A DNA stretch of 64,000 bases, taken from contig NZ_KI519609.1 of assembly GCF_000483485.1 (NCBI RefSeq), forward strand, positions 1,455,460 to 1,519,459. The letters run 5' to 3'. Of this stretch, positions 45,859-55,972 are shown in pieces. The translations under genes and the position numbers were made by a program. Each line of letters begins with the position of its first letter. The first letter of the stretch is position 1. The DNA comes from Thiomicrorhabdus chilensis DSM 12352. GTDB lineage: Bacteria; Pseudomonadota; Gammaproteobacteria; Thiomicrospirales; Thiomicrospiraceae. The notes below the pieces were generated by a model. That model worked only from the letters and a program-made list of their open reading frames with translations. It had not been told where the DNA came from and did not search any database.

Positions 45859-48800
45859 TCATAATGCCTTCAGCTGTTTTTCCAAACGCTGGATCGACAC
45901 CGGCTTCAGGGTTTTCAACGGCTGCGCAAACATCGAAATACGCAGTTCCTCAATCAGCCAGCGGATTTCAATCAGGCCTGGGTGATGAAGGTAAGCGGGG
46001 TTATCCGCCAGCTCGGCATACTGATTCAACAACGGCTGAATTTGGCGAATCGCCAGCTGATCCTTGCTCGGGTCCTGGTCGATTTTTTCAAGACGTTTTT
46101 GCAACGCCGTCAAATATCTCGGCAATTGCGACAACCATTGCGGCGGCGTTTCCGATACGAAATCCGGAGTGATCAATTCGTTCAACTGGGTTTTGATGTC
46201 GCTGATCGACGCCAACCAACGCGGATTGAGCTTGCCATTGACCTGTTTGGCGATTTTCTGATGGGCCGTCAGTATCTCATTAACCAGCTTGGATAGTTTC
46301 TGCGCCTCAGCCACCCACTCTGATTTCAGAACTGCCTCGGCCTCTTCATAATCCTGTTGGCTGCGGATTCGTTGCGGTTCCGGCAGCAACTGGCTCAGCG
46401 CCCGGTCGATAATCTGCTCTTTCAGATGCTCGCAAGTGCCATAGGGCGCGTAAATCAGGCAGGCTTTTTGCAACGGCAACTGCTTCTTAAGGTATTTGAC
46501 CTTATCCTGCAACGCCTGCTTGAGCAAAAACACCACCCCTTGCGCGTGACTCCGATTAGCCTGTTCGGGATCGGACATCAACGTCAAAAACAGCAAGCCA
46601 TCATTTTGTAATTCCAGGCACGGATAAGCCACCAGCTGATTGCCGTTGGCTTTTAACGACTCTTGATCCGGCAAGTCGCCAAAATCCCATTGCGTCACCC
46701 GGCGTTTTTCAAAACCGCTCGCCTGCTGGCGACTCTGTTGCTGAATTTTCTCATCCACCAAATGCTGGTATTCGGCTTTCAGGCTTTCCAGTTGATCGCT
46801 TTCGGCGATTTTGCGCCCCTTCTCATCCAACAGAATAAAATAAGGCAGCAGATAAGACGGCAAATTCACCTCGCCGAAATCGGTCTCACTCACTTTCTGG
46901 CTGGCACGACGGTTCAACGCCAACACCAATTGCGATTCAAAGCGACCTTTATCCCGACTTTGGTTGCTCTCCATCCAGGCCACCACCGCTTCTGCCACCG
47001 GCGGGGTCGGCACAAACTGCTTTCTAAGTTGTTTTGGTAACGCTTTGATATAAAAAGCAACTTTCTCTTTCAAAAACCCCGGAGTCAGCCACTCGAACTG
47101 CTCTGTCTCCAACAGGTTCAAGCCGTGCAGCGGAATCTTGAACACCACCCCGTCCTGCGCTTTGCCGGGTTCAAACTGATAATCGACCTTAAGCGGCAAT
47201 TGGTTTTTTAACTGCACCTGATCGGGAAAAGCCTGACTCAAATCTTCGTCCACCGACTGTTTCAACAGTTGTGCTTTCGTCAGATAAAGCGACTTCTCGC
47301 TTTCAGCATCCAGTTTCTTCAACCAGGTTTCAAACGCCGGCTGGTTATAGATATGCGCCGGAATCTTCTCATCATAAAAGCGGTACAGCACTTCATCGTC
47401 CACCAGGTAATCGGGACGGCGCAGTTTGCTCTCCAATTTCTCGATGTCGGCAATCAACTTCTGATTGTGTCTGAAAAATTTGGCGCGGGTATTCAGTTCC
47501 CCCTGCACCAGAGCGTGACGAATGAAAATCTTGTGCGCTTCTTTGGGATTGATCGGGCCATAATTGCAGCGGCGATTATTGACGATAGGCAAACCATATA
47601 AGGTGATCGATTCGTACGCACCCACCTGTCCCGACTTCTTCTGCCAGTGCGGATCATTGTAATTGTGTTTGATCAGGTGTTTCGCCAAAGGTTCAACCCA
47701 ACGGATGTCGATGGTCGCGTTATTGCGCGCATATAATTTAGTGGTTTCCACCAGTTCACCGGACAGCATCCACTTGGGTTTCTGCTTAAACAGGCTGGAA
47801 CTCGGATGAATATAGAGTTTGGTGTTACGTGCGCCTAAATAGGATTTATCGTCTTGGCGCATGGAGACATTTCCCAACAGGCCTGCCAATAATGACTGAT
47901 GCACGGCCATGCTGTGCATATCGCTCAAACGCTCCTTGACCTCCTTGCCCTGTTTGACTTCTTCAAACAGGTGCAACGGCGACACCTTAATGCCGGTGCG
48001 TTTCAGACTCTGTTCCAACTGTACATAGAGTTCGTGCCACTCTTTCATGCGCATATACGACAAAAAATTGGTTTTACAGAGTTTACGCAATTTGTTTTGC
48101 GTCAGATGGCGGCGCTGAAACTCATAGAAGTGCCACAGGTTAAGGAAAAACAGAAAATCGGAACGTTCGTCCTCAAACGGCTTGTGTGCGGTACGCGCCG
48201 CCTGCATGGTGGATTCGTTGATGTCGCGCGGGTCTTGAATACTCAAGGCGGCGGCAATCACCAGCACTTCTGCCAGCACACCGTTCTTGTCAGCCTGAAT
48301 CACCATTTTGGCGATGCTCGGATCAACTGGCAGTTTGGCGATCTGCCTTCCCTCTTCGGTCAAGCGGCGCTTGTCGTTCAAAGCCCCCAGTTCGTGCAGC
48401 TGGCGGAAACCGTCGTTGACCGATTTGTAGCTTGGCGCTTCAATAAACGGAAAGTGTTTGACCTCACCCAGTTTCAACTGCGCCATGGTCAGGATGATCG
48501 AGGCCAACGAGGTACGATGGATTTCCGGATCGGTGAATTCCGGGCGCGCCTTGAAATCCTCCTCCGAATAGAGGCGAATGCAAATCCCTTCACTGACACG
48601 CCCGCAGCGCCCCTTTCGCTGATTGGCCGAGGCCTGCGAAATCTTCTCCACCGGCAGGCGCTGTACCTTGTTGCGCACACTGTAACGGCTCATGCGCACC
48701 AGACCTGGGTCAATCACATATTTGATGCCGGGCACCGTCAAAGAGGTTTCGGCCACGTTGGTGCTGAGAATGACACGCCGCTTCTGCGAAGTCTGAAACA

Positions 48801-49884
48801 CCTTATTCTGCTCGGCCATCGACAAGCGTGCATACAAAGGCACCACTTCGGTATTCTTCAAATTGCGCTTGCGGATCGCCTCGGCGGTTTCCTTGATGTC
48901 ACGTTCGCCCACCTGAAACACCAACACATCGCCAAACGGGTCTTCGTGCGACAGTTCCTCCAACGCATCCAGAATCGCGGTCGGTATATCCTGCTCGATC
49001 TCGTTGCCCGCATCATCCTCGTAAGTCACCAACGGGTTGTAACGCACCTCCACCGGATAGGTACGGCCGGAGACTTCCACCACCGGCGGTTTGACCCCGT
49101 TCATGGTGAAGTGATTGGCAAAACGCTGGGTGTCGATGGTCGCCGAGGTAATAATGACTTTCAAATCCGGACGTTTGGGCAACAGCTGTTTGAGAATGCC
49201 CAATAGAAAATCGATATTAACACTCCGTTCATGCGCTTCGTCGATGATGATGGTGTCGTATTGACTCAGAAAGCGGTCGTTCTGGACTTCGGCTAACAGA
49301 ATCCCATCGGTCATCACCTTGATCAGACTTTGCTGATGCACGTGATCCTGAAAACGCACCTGATACCCCACCAACTGGCCAACACTCGAACCCAATTCCT
49401 CGGCGATACGTTCGGCCACACTTCTGGCGGCCAAACGTCTTGGCTGGGTACAGCCGATGCGCCCGAACACGCCTTGCCCGGCTTCCAGGCAGATTTTAGG
49501 AATCTGCGTGGTTTTACCCGAACCGGTCTCCCCGGCAATCACCACCACCTGATTGTGTTTAACCAGCTCGATCAGCTCATCTTTTTTGGATGCCACCGGC
49601 AAAGCCGAGTCAAACTGAATCTGCTTGGGCACGGCAAGCGCATTTTGTTGCGCCGAATTCATCGATTTTTGCAACTTATCACACCATTTCAACCAGGCCT
49701 GCTGGTTTTTAGAAAGCGAATCGATCTGCGTTTTTTCACTTACTTCAGTCGTCATTTCCTTAATATTTTCAGCCACTTCCTGCAAATTGATCGCTTTCAA
49801 CTCTCGATGCAAACGATGCCGATCTTTGATCAAACACCCTTCTATCAATGAGGTTAACTGTTTATTATTTATAGGAAAGTTCAT
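45859..49884 (-). CDS. hrpA: ATP-dependent RNA helicase HrpA
   Basis: HrpA is a very long DEAH-box helicase implicated in mRNA processing and ribosome rescue. About 1341 residues contain GETGSGKTTQIPKICLE, DEAHERS, SAT, the RCGRVSEG motif VI and the OB-fold region, followed by the long HrpA-specific C-terminal half (DUF3418) ending at the family-typical RISMFAQPLKTLKPVSIQRLEKQL. The ATG at 49884 starts MNFPINN; a TTG six codons upstream is possible. Three CAGGCCTG cores lie inside (45973, 47878, 49694). Confidence 0.96.
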   Translation of the reverse strand: MNFPINNKQLTSLIEGCLIKDRHRLHRELKAINLQEVAENIKEMTTEVSEKTQIDSLSKNQQAWLKWCDKLQKSMNSAQQNALAVPKQIQFDSALPVASKKDELIELVKHNQVVVIAGETGSGKTTQIPKICLEAGQGVFGRIGCTQPRRLAARSVAERIAEELGSSVGQLVGYQVRFQDHVHQQSLIKVMTDGILLAEVQNDRFLSQYDTIIIDEAHERSVNIDFLLGILKQLLPKRPDLKVIITSATIDTQRFANHFTMNGVKPPVVEVSGRTYPVEVRYNPLVTYEDDAGNEIEQDIPTAILDALEELSHEDPFGDVLVFQVGERDIKETAEAIRKRNLKNTEVVPLYARLSMAEQNKVFQTSQKRRVILSTNVAETSLTVPGIKYVIDPGLVRMSRYSVRNKVQRLPVEKISQASANQRKGRCGRVSEGICIRLYSEEDFKARPEFTDPEIHRTSLASIILTMAQLKLGEVKHFPFIEAPSYKSVNDGFRQLHELGALNDKRRLTEEGRQIAKLPVDPSIAKMVIQADKNGVLAEVLVIAAALSIQDPRDINESTMQAARTAHKPFEDERSDFLFFLNLWHFYEFQRRHLTQNKLRKLCKTNFLSYMRMKEWHELYVQLEQSLKRTGIKVSPLHLFEEVKQGKEVKERLSDMHSMAVHQSLLAGLLGNVSMRQDDKSYLGARNTKLYIHPSSSLFKQKPKWMLSGELVETTKLYARNNATIDIRWVEPLAKHLIKHNYNDPHWQKKSGQVGAYESITLYGLPIVNNRRCNYGPINPKEAHKIFIRHALVQGELNTRAKFFRHNQKLIADIEKLESKLRRPDYLVDDEVLYRFYDEKIPAHIYNQPAFETWLKKLDAESEKSLYLTKAQLLKQSVDEDLSQAFPDQVQLKNQLPLKVDYQFEPGKAQDGVVFKIPLHGLNLLETEQFEWLTPGFLKEKVAFYIKALPKQLRKQFVPTPPVAEAVVAWMESNQSRDKGRFESQLVLALNRRASQKVSETDFGEVNLPSYLLPYFILLDEKGRKIAESDQLESLKAEYQHLVDEKIQQQSRQQASGFEKRRVTQWDFGDLPDQESLKANGNQLVAYPCLELQNDGLLFLTLMSDPEQANRSHAQGVVFLLKQALQDKVKYLKKQLPLQKACLIYAPYGTCEHLKEQIIDRALSQLLPEPQRIRSQQDYEEAEAVLKSEWVAEAQKLSKLVNEILTAHQKIAKQVNGKLNPRWLASISDIKTQLNELITPDFVSETPPQWLSQLPRYLTALQKRLEKIDQDPSKDQLAIRQIQPLLNQYAELADNPAYLHHPGLIEIRWLIEELRISMFAQPLKTLKPVSIQRLEKQLKAL

Positions 49885-50009
49885 ATTGACGCGACAACTC
49901 AAATCTGGATAATGACTCTAACATTAGAAAAAGCTTATATAATTATAAATATATTTTATAGTCTATAAAGCACACCTATTATAACAAACTACGCGAAAGG
50001 TCTTTGCAT

Positions 50010-50702
50010 ATGAAAATCCGCCAGCTATTCGATTACGACACTTGGACTTATACCTATTTAGTGTGGGATGAAACCACCAAGGAAGCCGCAGTCATCGATT
50101 CGGTACTGGAACAGGTGGATCGCGACATGCAACACATCGAAGAATTGGGGCTCAAAGTCAAATACCTTCTGGAAACGCACATTCACGCCGACCACATCAC
50201 CGGTGCCGGGCCGATTCGCAAACGCACCAACGGTCAGATCGTAGTTCACACCAATTCAGGTTCGGAATGTGCCGACATTCTGGCCGAAGAAGGCGACGTC
50301 TTCAAGCTGGGCGAACAGGAAATCCGCGTGATGCACACCCCAGGGCACACCAATAACGACATCACTTATTTGATCGACGGCGCGGCTTTTACCGGTGACA
50401 CCCTGTTTGTGCGTGACTGCGGACGAACCGATTTTCAATTAGGCAGCAACGAACAGATGTACCACTCCTTGACCGAAAAACTGTTCAAATTGCCGGAAGA
50501 CACCATGGTTTTCCCCGCGCACGACTACAAAGGGCTGACGCAATCCACCATCGGTGAAGAAAAACAGTTCAACACCCGTGTCGGTTCTGGAAAAACCTTC
50601 GAGGACTTCAGCACCATCATGGACGGCATGAATCTGCCCAACCCGAAACGTTTGGACGTCTCCGTCCCAGGTAACCTGAAATGCGGAAACCTGGACGACT
50701 GA
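50010..50702 (+). CDS. Persulfide dioxygenase, ETHE1-type
   Basis: The 230-residue metallo-beta-lactamase-fold protein has THIHADH, HTPGHT and GDTLFVRDCGRTDFQ, the mononuclear iron site and glutathione-persulfide pocket of ETHE1-type dioxygenases rather than glyoxalase II. It should oxidise glutathione persulfide to sulfite. No rhodanese domain is fused. AAGG lies eight bases before the ATG at 50010. In a sulfur oxidiser it would handle sulfane sulfur; the genome context here shows no adjacent sqr or sox genes. Confidence 0.9.
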   Translation: MKIRQLFDYDTWTYTYLVWDETTKEAAVIDSVLEQVDRDMQHIEELGLKVKYLLETHIHADHITGAGPIRKRTNGQIVVHTNSGSECADILAEEGDVFKLGEQEIRVMHTPGHTNNDITYLIDGAAFTGDTLFVRDCGRTDFQLGSNEQMYHSLTEKLFKLPEDTMVFPAHDYKGLTQSTIGEEKQFNTRVGSGKTFEDFSTIMDGMNLPNPKRLDVSVPGNLKCGNLDD

Positions 50703-50742
50703 TCAAAAGATTCATCAAAACGTCCAACACCAAATATATCTA

Positions 50743-50780
50743 ATAAAAAAGCGCCCAAGTCTGCTGGAGGCGCTTTTTTA
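50743..50780 (+). terminator. Terminator after the persulfide dioxygenase gene
   Basis: AAAAAAGCGCC pairs with GGCGCTTTTTT around a 13-base loop, about 40 bases past the stop. Confidence 0.85.
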
Positions 50781-50971
50781 TTGTCCTGATTTTAGCGTGG
50801 GTTTTAGGTCAACCTGACACCGCCTGACGGCTTGCCACAAAAATGGGGCAATGCAGGTCGAAGCGTTGCATAAAGACCGACTCTAAGTTAGTCTGAATTT
50901 TCAAATTTTTTTTTACACAAGCCAATGACCCCGCACGCAAAAACATACAAACAATTCAAGGAAGCGTAAAA

Positions 50972-52015
50972 ATGATTTACAACCCTTTAGGCCATTCTGA
51001 TATTAAAATCAGCCGCATCTGTCTCGGCACCATGACCTGGGGCGAGCAGAACACCCAGCAAGAAGCCTTTGCGCAAATGGAAATGGCGTTGGATTACGGC
51101 GTCAACTTCTGGGACACCGCCGAACTCTATGCGGTGCCGCCACGTGCCGAAACCTATGGCGCCACCGAAACCATCATCGGCAACTGGCTCAACAAAAGCG
51201 GACGCCGGGACGAGATTGTGCTTGCCTCCAAAATCGCCGGGCCGGGGGAATTTGTACGCCATATCCGCGGCGGTTCAAGCCGATTTAACCGCGAACAGAT
51301 CCATCAGGCGCTGGAAGGTTCGCTTAAACGCCTGCAAACCGATTACCTCGACCTCTACCAACTGCACTGGCCCGAACGCAGCACCAATTACTTCGGCCAA
51401 CTCGGGTTTACCCCGCCGTCACAGCCCGAAGACACCACCGATTTTGAAGAGACGCTGGAAGTGCTCAGCGAGCTGGTTAAAGAAGGCAAAATCCGCCAGA
51501 TTGGGATTTCCAACGAAACCCCGTGGGCCACCATGAAGTACCTGCAAATCGCCGAAGCCAAAGGACTGCAAAAAATCGTCAGCGTGCAGAACCCATACAG
51601 CCTGCTCAACCGCAGCTATGAAGTCGGCATGGCGGAGATCGCCTATCAGGAAAACGTGCAACTGCTGGCCTATTCACCTCTTGGCTTCGGGGTGCTTTCC
51701 GGCAAATACCTCAACGGACAACGCCCGGCTAATGCGCGCATTACCCTCTACCCGCATTACGACCGCTACCTGAATGAAAACGCCGTCAAAGCCACCCAAG
51801 CCTATGCCGACCTGGCGCATGATCACAACTTAAGCCCAACACAGCTTGCGCTGGCGTTTGTTAACAGCCGCCCGTTTGTGGCCGCCAACATCATCGGTGC
51901 CACCACTTTGGAACAGCTTAAGGAAAATATCGAATCGATTGATGTAACACTCAGCGAAACCGTTTTGCAGGAAATCGAACAGATTCACAGCCAATATCCC
52001 ATTCCCGCCCCTTAG
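50972..52015 (+). CDS. tas: Aldo/keto reductase, Tas-like
   Basis: This is a 347-residue NADP(H)-dependent aldo/keto reductase. The N-terminal LGHSDIKISRICLGTMTWGEQNTQQEAF motif, the catalytic Asp/Tyr in NFWDTAELYAVPPRAET, the Lys of LASKIAG and the His of LYQLHWPER are present, and the C-terminal NIIGATTLEQLKENI fits. The overall pattern matches E. coli Tas. Physiological substrate unknown. AAGGAAG stands before the ATG, and a terminator follows. Confidence 0.9.
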   Translation: MIYNPLGHSDIKISRICLGTMTWGEQNTQQEAFAQMEMALDYGVNFWDTAELYAVPPRAETYGATETIIGNWLNKSGRRDEIVLASKIAGPGEFVRHIRGGSSRFNREQIHQALEGSLKRLQTDYLDLYQLHWPERSTNYFGQLGFTPPSQPEDTTDFEETLEVLSELVKEGKIRQIGISNETPWATMKYLQIAEAKGLQKIVSVQNPYSLLNRSYEVGMAEIAYQENVQLLAYSPLGFGVLSGKYLNGQRPANARITLYPHYDRYLNENAVKATQAYADLAHDHNLSPTQLALAFVNSRPFVAANIIGATTLEQLKENIESIDVTLSETVLQEIEQIHSQYPIPAP

Positions 52016-52059
52016 CAGGTAACTGAAAAGGGAAGTTCGTTTTAAAGAAATTGACCCAA

Positions 52060-52086
52060 TAAAAAAGCCTCTGTTGAGAGGCTTTT
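52060..52086. terminator. Terminator after tas
   Basis: AAAAGCCTC/GAGGCTTTT with an A run before and short T run; between convergent genes. Confidence 0.85.
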
Positions 52087-52118
52087 CACGATTACATCAC
52101 ACTTGCAATCAGTAAGGT

Positions 52119-52508
52119 CTAATAACCAATGCTGGTGTGGTGTGATTGTGGAATGTCTTCTGATCCAGGCAACAGATACCACATCAAATAATCGACGACC
52201 ATTGGCACGACCACACTGTGATGATTATCCGTATCTTGCAGTTTCTGACGAATCGCCTGTTTGATCTCAGAGCGGTTTGACGTATCCATGATAATGTCAA
52301 TCTGGTCTCCAAATTGATCAATGGCGTCTTCAAACGCTACAAAATTCGGAATGCCACGTTGCTCGGCATCCTTTACCAGTGGATTATTCTCATTAGGCTC
52401 ACTGATACCGATAATTTCTACACGCTCGGGATTCATGCTGTTAAATTGCTCGTAAAACTTACCGCCAATACGGCCAAGACCGATCATCAAAATGGTAATT
52501 TTCCTCAC
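52119..52508 (-). CDS. Rossmann-fold dinucleotide-binding protein
   Basis: The 129-residue protein starts with ILMIGLGRIGGKFYEQF, a GxGxxG dinucleotide-binding loop, and continues as a single Rossmann domain (IIGISEPNEN, DIIMDTSNRSEI). It resembles the NAD-binding half of Gfo/Idh-type or homoserine-dehydrogenase-like enzymes but lacks any catalytic domain, so it may be a redox or ligand sensor, or a truncated enzyme. The start is GTG with AGGAG eight bases upstream. Confidence 0.7.
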   Translation of the reverse strand: MRKITILMIGLGRIGGKFYEQFNSMNPERVEIIGISEPNENNPLVKDAEQRGIPNFVAFEDAIDQFGDQIDIIMDTSNRSEIKQAIRQKLQDTDNHHSVVVPMVVDYLMWYLLPGSEDIPQSHHTSIGY

Positions 52509-52519
52509 TTGTAAACTCC

Positions 52520-52840
52520 TTAATTTATTTTTATGCGCCAGCTAGGACTATTTACGTAGCTGGCACCCACTGAGTATAAGTGAAAGTCATTGATGGACGT
52601 CGATTTAGATCCCTTTCTTGCTATGAATTTTTCTATATGGTGCTCAGTGATTTTGATTAGCTTTGCGATCAACGTGCAAAAACCAAACTCTTGTACCAAA
52701 AAGGCAAAGAAAATAAAAGAAGCATCGCTCTTTGATACAGCATGACCTGACTCACTCGATTTTACTTTGCTGTACTCATCACTAAATGGCCATGGTGCGT
52801 CATCAAAACCTAAACACCCAATAAAATCATCACTTATCAA
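52520..52840 (-). CDS. Hypothetical protein of 106 residues, doubtful
   Basis: The frame begins at a TTG without a ribosome binding site and gives a protein with one hydrophobic stretch (ASFIFFAFLVQEFGFCTLIA) and a Ser/Lys-rich C-terminus. Directly upstream is CGTTAGGTG, resembling the end of an attC site, so this could be a relic cassette gene. A GCCAGCTA/TAGCTGGC hairpin (52531-52562) overlaps its 3' end. I do not recognise the protein and the gene may be spurious. Confidence 0.35.
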   Translation of the reverse strand: MISDDFIGCLGFDDAPWPFSDEYSKVKSSESGHAVSKSDASFIFFAFLVQEFGFCTLIAKLIKITEHHIEKFIARKGSKSTSINDFHLYSVGASYVNSPSWRIKIN

Positions 52841-53084
52841 ACACCTAACGGAACTGGGTCAGATAAACCCATAATCAGCGGATTGAGAAAAACAGATTCA
52901 CTTTTACCACCAAATTGAACAGCATGATTGGGAACATTGGTAAGAAAAACGTGGTTGACGCCACATCAATAGATGCAAAGACACCCAAGCGTGCCTGCCG
53001 ACTTGCCTTAATCACTTTTTAGCAATTCGTAATTTAAACCCGAATCTGGTAGGGTAACGCTAATTTTGTCAAAAAAAGATACCT

Positions 53085-55160
53085 ATGTCTGTCTCCACAC
53101 CGCGTTTACAATCCACATTATTGCTTCCCGTCTTTATTCCGGCAATTGCCGTTATCTTCTTAATCATTATTGGCACACTCAGTAACCCAGAGCTAGCCGG
53201 GAACTTCTTTGCAAGCACCCAGTCGAGCATCACTGAAAACTTCAGCTGGTTCTACATGTTGACCGTCGCCACTTTTTTAATATTTGTGGTATCGATTGCG
53301 ATCTCGCCTTGGGGGAAAATCAAACTCGGACCCGACCATGCCGAACCTGAATATTCGTTTATCGCGTGGTTTGCCATGCTGTTTTCGGCCGGCTATGGCA
53401 TTGCCCTGTTATTCTTTGGCGTCGCCGAGCCCGTCTTGCACTATGCCACGCCACCGGAAGGTGCGGCGGAGACTGTCGGCGCGGCCAAAGGCGCAATGCA
53501 AATTGCCTTCTTTCATTGGGGATTTCATATTTGGGCCATTTATGGCTTCGTAGGCCTTGTCTTAGCCTACTTCTCGTTTAGACATAACTTACCGCTTTCG
53601 ATGCGCTCCACACTTTACCCTTTAATTGGCGAACGTATTTATGGCCACATTGGCCACAGCGTGGATACCTTTGCAATTTTAGGCACCGTGTTTGGTCTGG
53701 CGACCACCTTAGGACTGTCGGTCACCCAAATTAACGCTGGCGTTCATTACCTTTTACCATCGATACCGAATAACACAACAATACAAATCGTAGCGATAAC
53801 CATCATTACAGGCTTGGCGATTTTTTCAGTGGTGGCCGGCATGGATAAAGGCATTAAGCGACTCTCGTTGCTGAACATTGGGTTAGCCATCGTTTTAATG
53901 TTATTTGTCTTTGTAACCGGGCCGTCCGTCTTTATTCTAGAGACCTTTTTGCAGAATACCGGCAGTTACCTGGGCAATATCGTTGAACGTACTTTCAATT
54001 TACAAGCCTACTCTTCGGGTGATTGGATTGGGGACTGGACCATATTCATCTTTGCCTGGACCATTGCCTGGGCACCTTTTGTGGGGCTCTTTATCGCCAA
54101 AATCAGCAAAGGTCGCACCATTCGTCAGTTTGTTCTAGGCGTCATGATCGTGCCCACCTTTTTTACGTTTTTTTGGTTTTCCGTGTTTGGCGATACCGCC
54201 TTGCATCTAATTATGCAAGAGGGCTACCACAGCTTTATTCAGGCGGTACAAAATGATCACGCCATCGCCCTGTTTCAACTGTTTGAACACCTACCTTTAA
54301 GCAGTATCATGTCTGCTTTAGCCGTCTTTTTGATCATCACCTTCTTTGTCACCTCGGCCGATTCCGGGGCCTTGGTGTTGGACTCATTAGCCTCTAACAG
54401 CAGTTCTGCGCCCCCAGTTTGGCAACGTATCTTCTGGGCCGCTTTACTCGGCACAGTGGCCGCCGTTCTGCTACTGGCCGGTGGCCTTAAAGCCCTGCAA
54501 ACCGCCTCAATCGTCAGCGCCCTGCCTTTTGCCTTTATTATGTTGATTGCAATGGTCGGCATCTGGCGTGCGCTGGTTATTGAAAGCCAGCGAGAAGTCA
54601 GTCTACAAAGCGCTGTGCGCAATAGCGGTAAAATCCTGGAACAAGATGGCGACAACTGGAAAGATCGTCTAGCAAAACTGGTGGAATACCCCAGCAAAGA
54701 AGAGGTGTCAGACTTTATTAACGGCGTCGCCTATAAAAGCATGCAAACCGTACAACTCGAACTCAAACGTCGTGGTTGGGAATCCAACGTGTATATTGAT
54801 AACGACCCACTCAGAACCCGCATCGAGGTCGTTAAGTCCGAACAGGTGCCTTTTATCTATGAAGTGCGCTTATGCGAACGCATTATTCCGGGATTTGCTT
54901 TCTCAGAAGTTCTGCTGGAGCCAGAATCCAACGCAAAAGAAGAGGAATCATTCTATTACCGTGCCGAAGTCTTCTTAAGAGAAGGCGCAGAAGCTTATGA
55001 CGTATATGGTTACAGTCGCCACAACATGATTACCGACATACTCAACCACTTTGAACACTACCTACACAAACTGCACCACACCGCCGAGTTGTTGCCGTGG
55101 GATGTTGAGCAACACGAACAGCAACTGCAACCCAACTTAAACCTAAACGAAAAACCGTAA
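53085..55160 (+). CDS. betT: BCCT-family choline/glycine betaine transporter
   Basis: The 691-residue protein is a betaine/choline/carnitine transporter with twelve transmembrane helices and the family motif WTIAWAPFVGLFIAKISKGRT. The long hydrophilic C-terminal domain (about 510-690), ending with paired helices, is typical of BetT-type carriers regulated by osmotic strength. It should import choline or glycine betaine with H+ or Na+. No bet oxidation genes follow. The gene lies just left of the integron's last attC. Confidence 0.9.
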   Translation: MSVSTPRLQSTLLLPVFIPAIAVIFLIIIGTLSNPELAGNFFASTQSSITENFSWFYMLTVATFLIFVVSIAISPWGKIKLGPDHAEPEYSFIAWFAMLFSAGYGIALLFFGVAEPVLHYATPPEGAAETVGAAKGAMQIAFFHWGFHIWAIYGFVGLVLAYFSFRHNLPLSMRSTLYPLIGERIYGHIGHSVDTFAILGTVFGLATTLGLSVTQINAGVHYLLPSIPNNTTIQIVAITIITGLAIFSVVAGMDKGIKRLSLLNIGLAIVLMLFVFVTGPSVFILETFLQNTGSYLGNIVERTFNLQAYSSGDWIGDWTIFIFAWTIAWAPFVGLFIAKISKGRTIRQFVLGVMIVPTFFTFFWFSVFGDTALHLIMQEGYHSFIQAVQNDHAIALFQLFEHLPLSSIMSALAVFLIITFFVTSADSGALVLDSLASNSSSAPPVWQRIFWAALLGTVAAVLLLAGGLKALQTASIVSALPFAFIMLIAMVGIWRALVIESQREVSLQSAVRNSGKILEQDGDNWKDRLAKLVEYPSKEEVSDFINGVAYKSMQTVQLELKRRGWESNVYIDNDPLRTRIEVVKSEQVPFIYEVRLCERIIPGFAFSEVLLEPESNAKEEESFYYRAEVFLREGAEAYDVYGYSRHNMITDILNHFEHYLHKLHHTAELLPWDVEQHEQQLQPNLNLNEKP

Positions 55161-55226
55161 ACAGAACCAATCAATCACATTGTAATAAAGGGCTTTGAGC
55201 CATTTTTTATTGAAAAATCTCACGTC

Positions 55227-55305
55227 GCCAATAACTGGGCAAAATAAGTGCCGCGAGTCTTTTTTCGCGGTGCTTATTTTGATCCACGTTGATTGGCCTT
55301 GTTAG
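55227..55305 (-). other. attC site of cassette 5
   Basis: On the - strand the site opens CTAACAAGGCCAAT and closes GTTATTGGC, with pairing CAAAATAAG and CTTATTTTG arms and CCGCG/CGCGG inside. It follows the stop of the 221-residue gene and marks the left end of the cassette array. Confidence 0.75.
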
Positions 55306-55306
55306 A

Positions 55307-55972
55307 TTATTTGTTATCAAGTTCATAACCAATTTCCCAAAAGTACATATCTACCAACTTCATTGGTGGGTAGCTAACACTGCTTCTTTTTAAGACTTCA
55401 CTGTGAGCGCATAGAAAACTATTACGGTTTTCTTTGTAAAAATTCACAACAGAAGAAAAGTTTTTGGGCTTTAAACCGGAATAACTCAGACCTTTACTTC
55501 GTATACCATCAATAAAATAACGATCATATGCTGGAATACACCCTAAAGCCCCTAATATTATTTTAGTTGCTAAGGTATCTGTAACATTAACCTTCTTCTT
55601 TTCTCCATTCACAAAATCTATATTATTTTGATACCAATTTTTCACCCAAGATATTAACTCAAATATTTCTTTAATTTCTTTTTCTGTTGTATCAATAAAA
55701 TTTAGTTTTTGAAGGTGTTTGTGTTGTATTAGGTGCGCTACTACCTCTTTATGAATGAGATAATCTTTCCATAATAAAAAGCTAGAGCCACGATACATTC
55801 CCCAGCTAGCCAAATAAAACGCCATTTGTAAGCAAGCAGTATCTATAACTGTTTTGTCTTGAATAAAATATGAATAACAATGCTCCCATGATTTATACCT
55901 ATGATTGTCATTACCATCAAGCTGAGAGTGGAACCTTAATATTTTAGTGCTGATATCATCCATATTTTTCAT
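55307..55972 (-). CDS. Integron cassette protein of unknown function
   Basis: This is a 221-residue protein without signal peptide or clear catalytic motif, mostly helical. Features include WEHCYSYF, LASWGMYRGSSFLLWKDY and IPAYDRYFIDGI, which give it a compact, conserved look. The ATG overlaps the recombination core of the neighbouring attC (GTTAGATG), so the start is at the cassette boundary without its own ribosome binding site. The A+T content is higher than in the flanking chromosome, typical of cassettes. Function unknown. Confidence 0.75.
   Translation of the reverse strand: MKNMDDISTKILRFHSQLDGNDNHRYKSWEHCYSYFIQDKTVIDTACLQMAFYLASWGMYRGSSFLLWKDYLIHKEVVAHLIQHKHLQKLNFIDTTEKEIKEIFELISWVKNWYQNNIDFVNGEKKKVNVTDTLATKIILGALGCIPAYDRYFIDGIRSKGLSYSGLKPKNFSSVVNFYKENRNSFLCAHSEVLKRSSVSYPPMKLVDMYFWEIGYELDNK

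Noticed and set aside
55185-55208. Terminator after betT
   Set aside because: The GGCT/AGCC stem is only four bases long, too weak to call.
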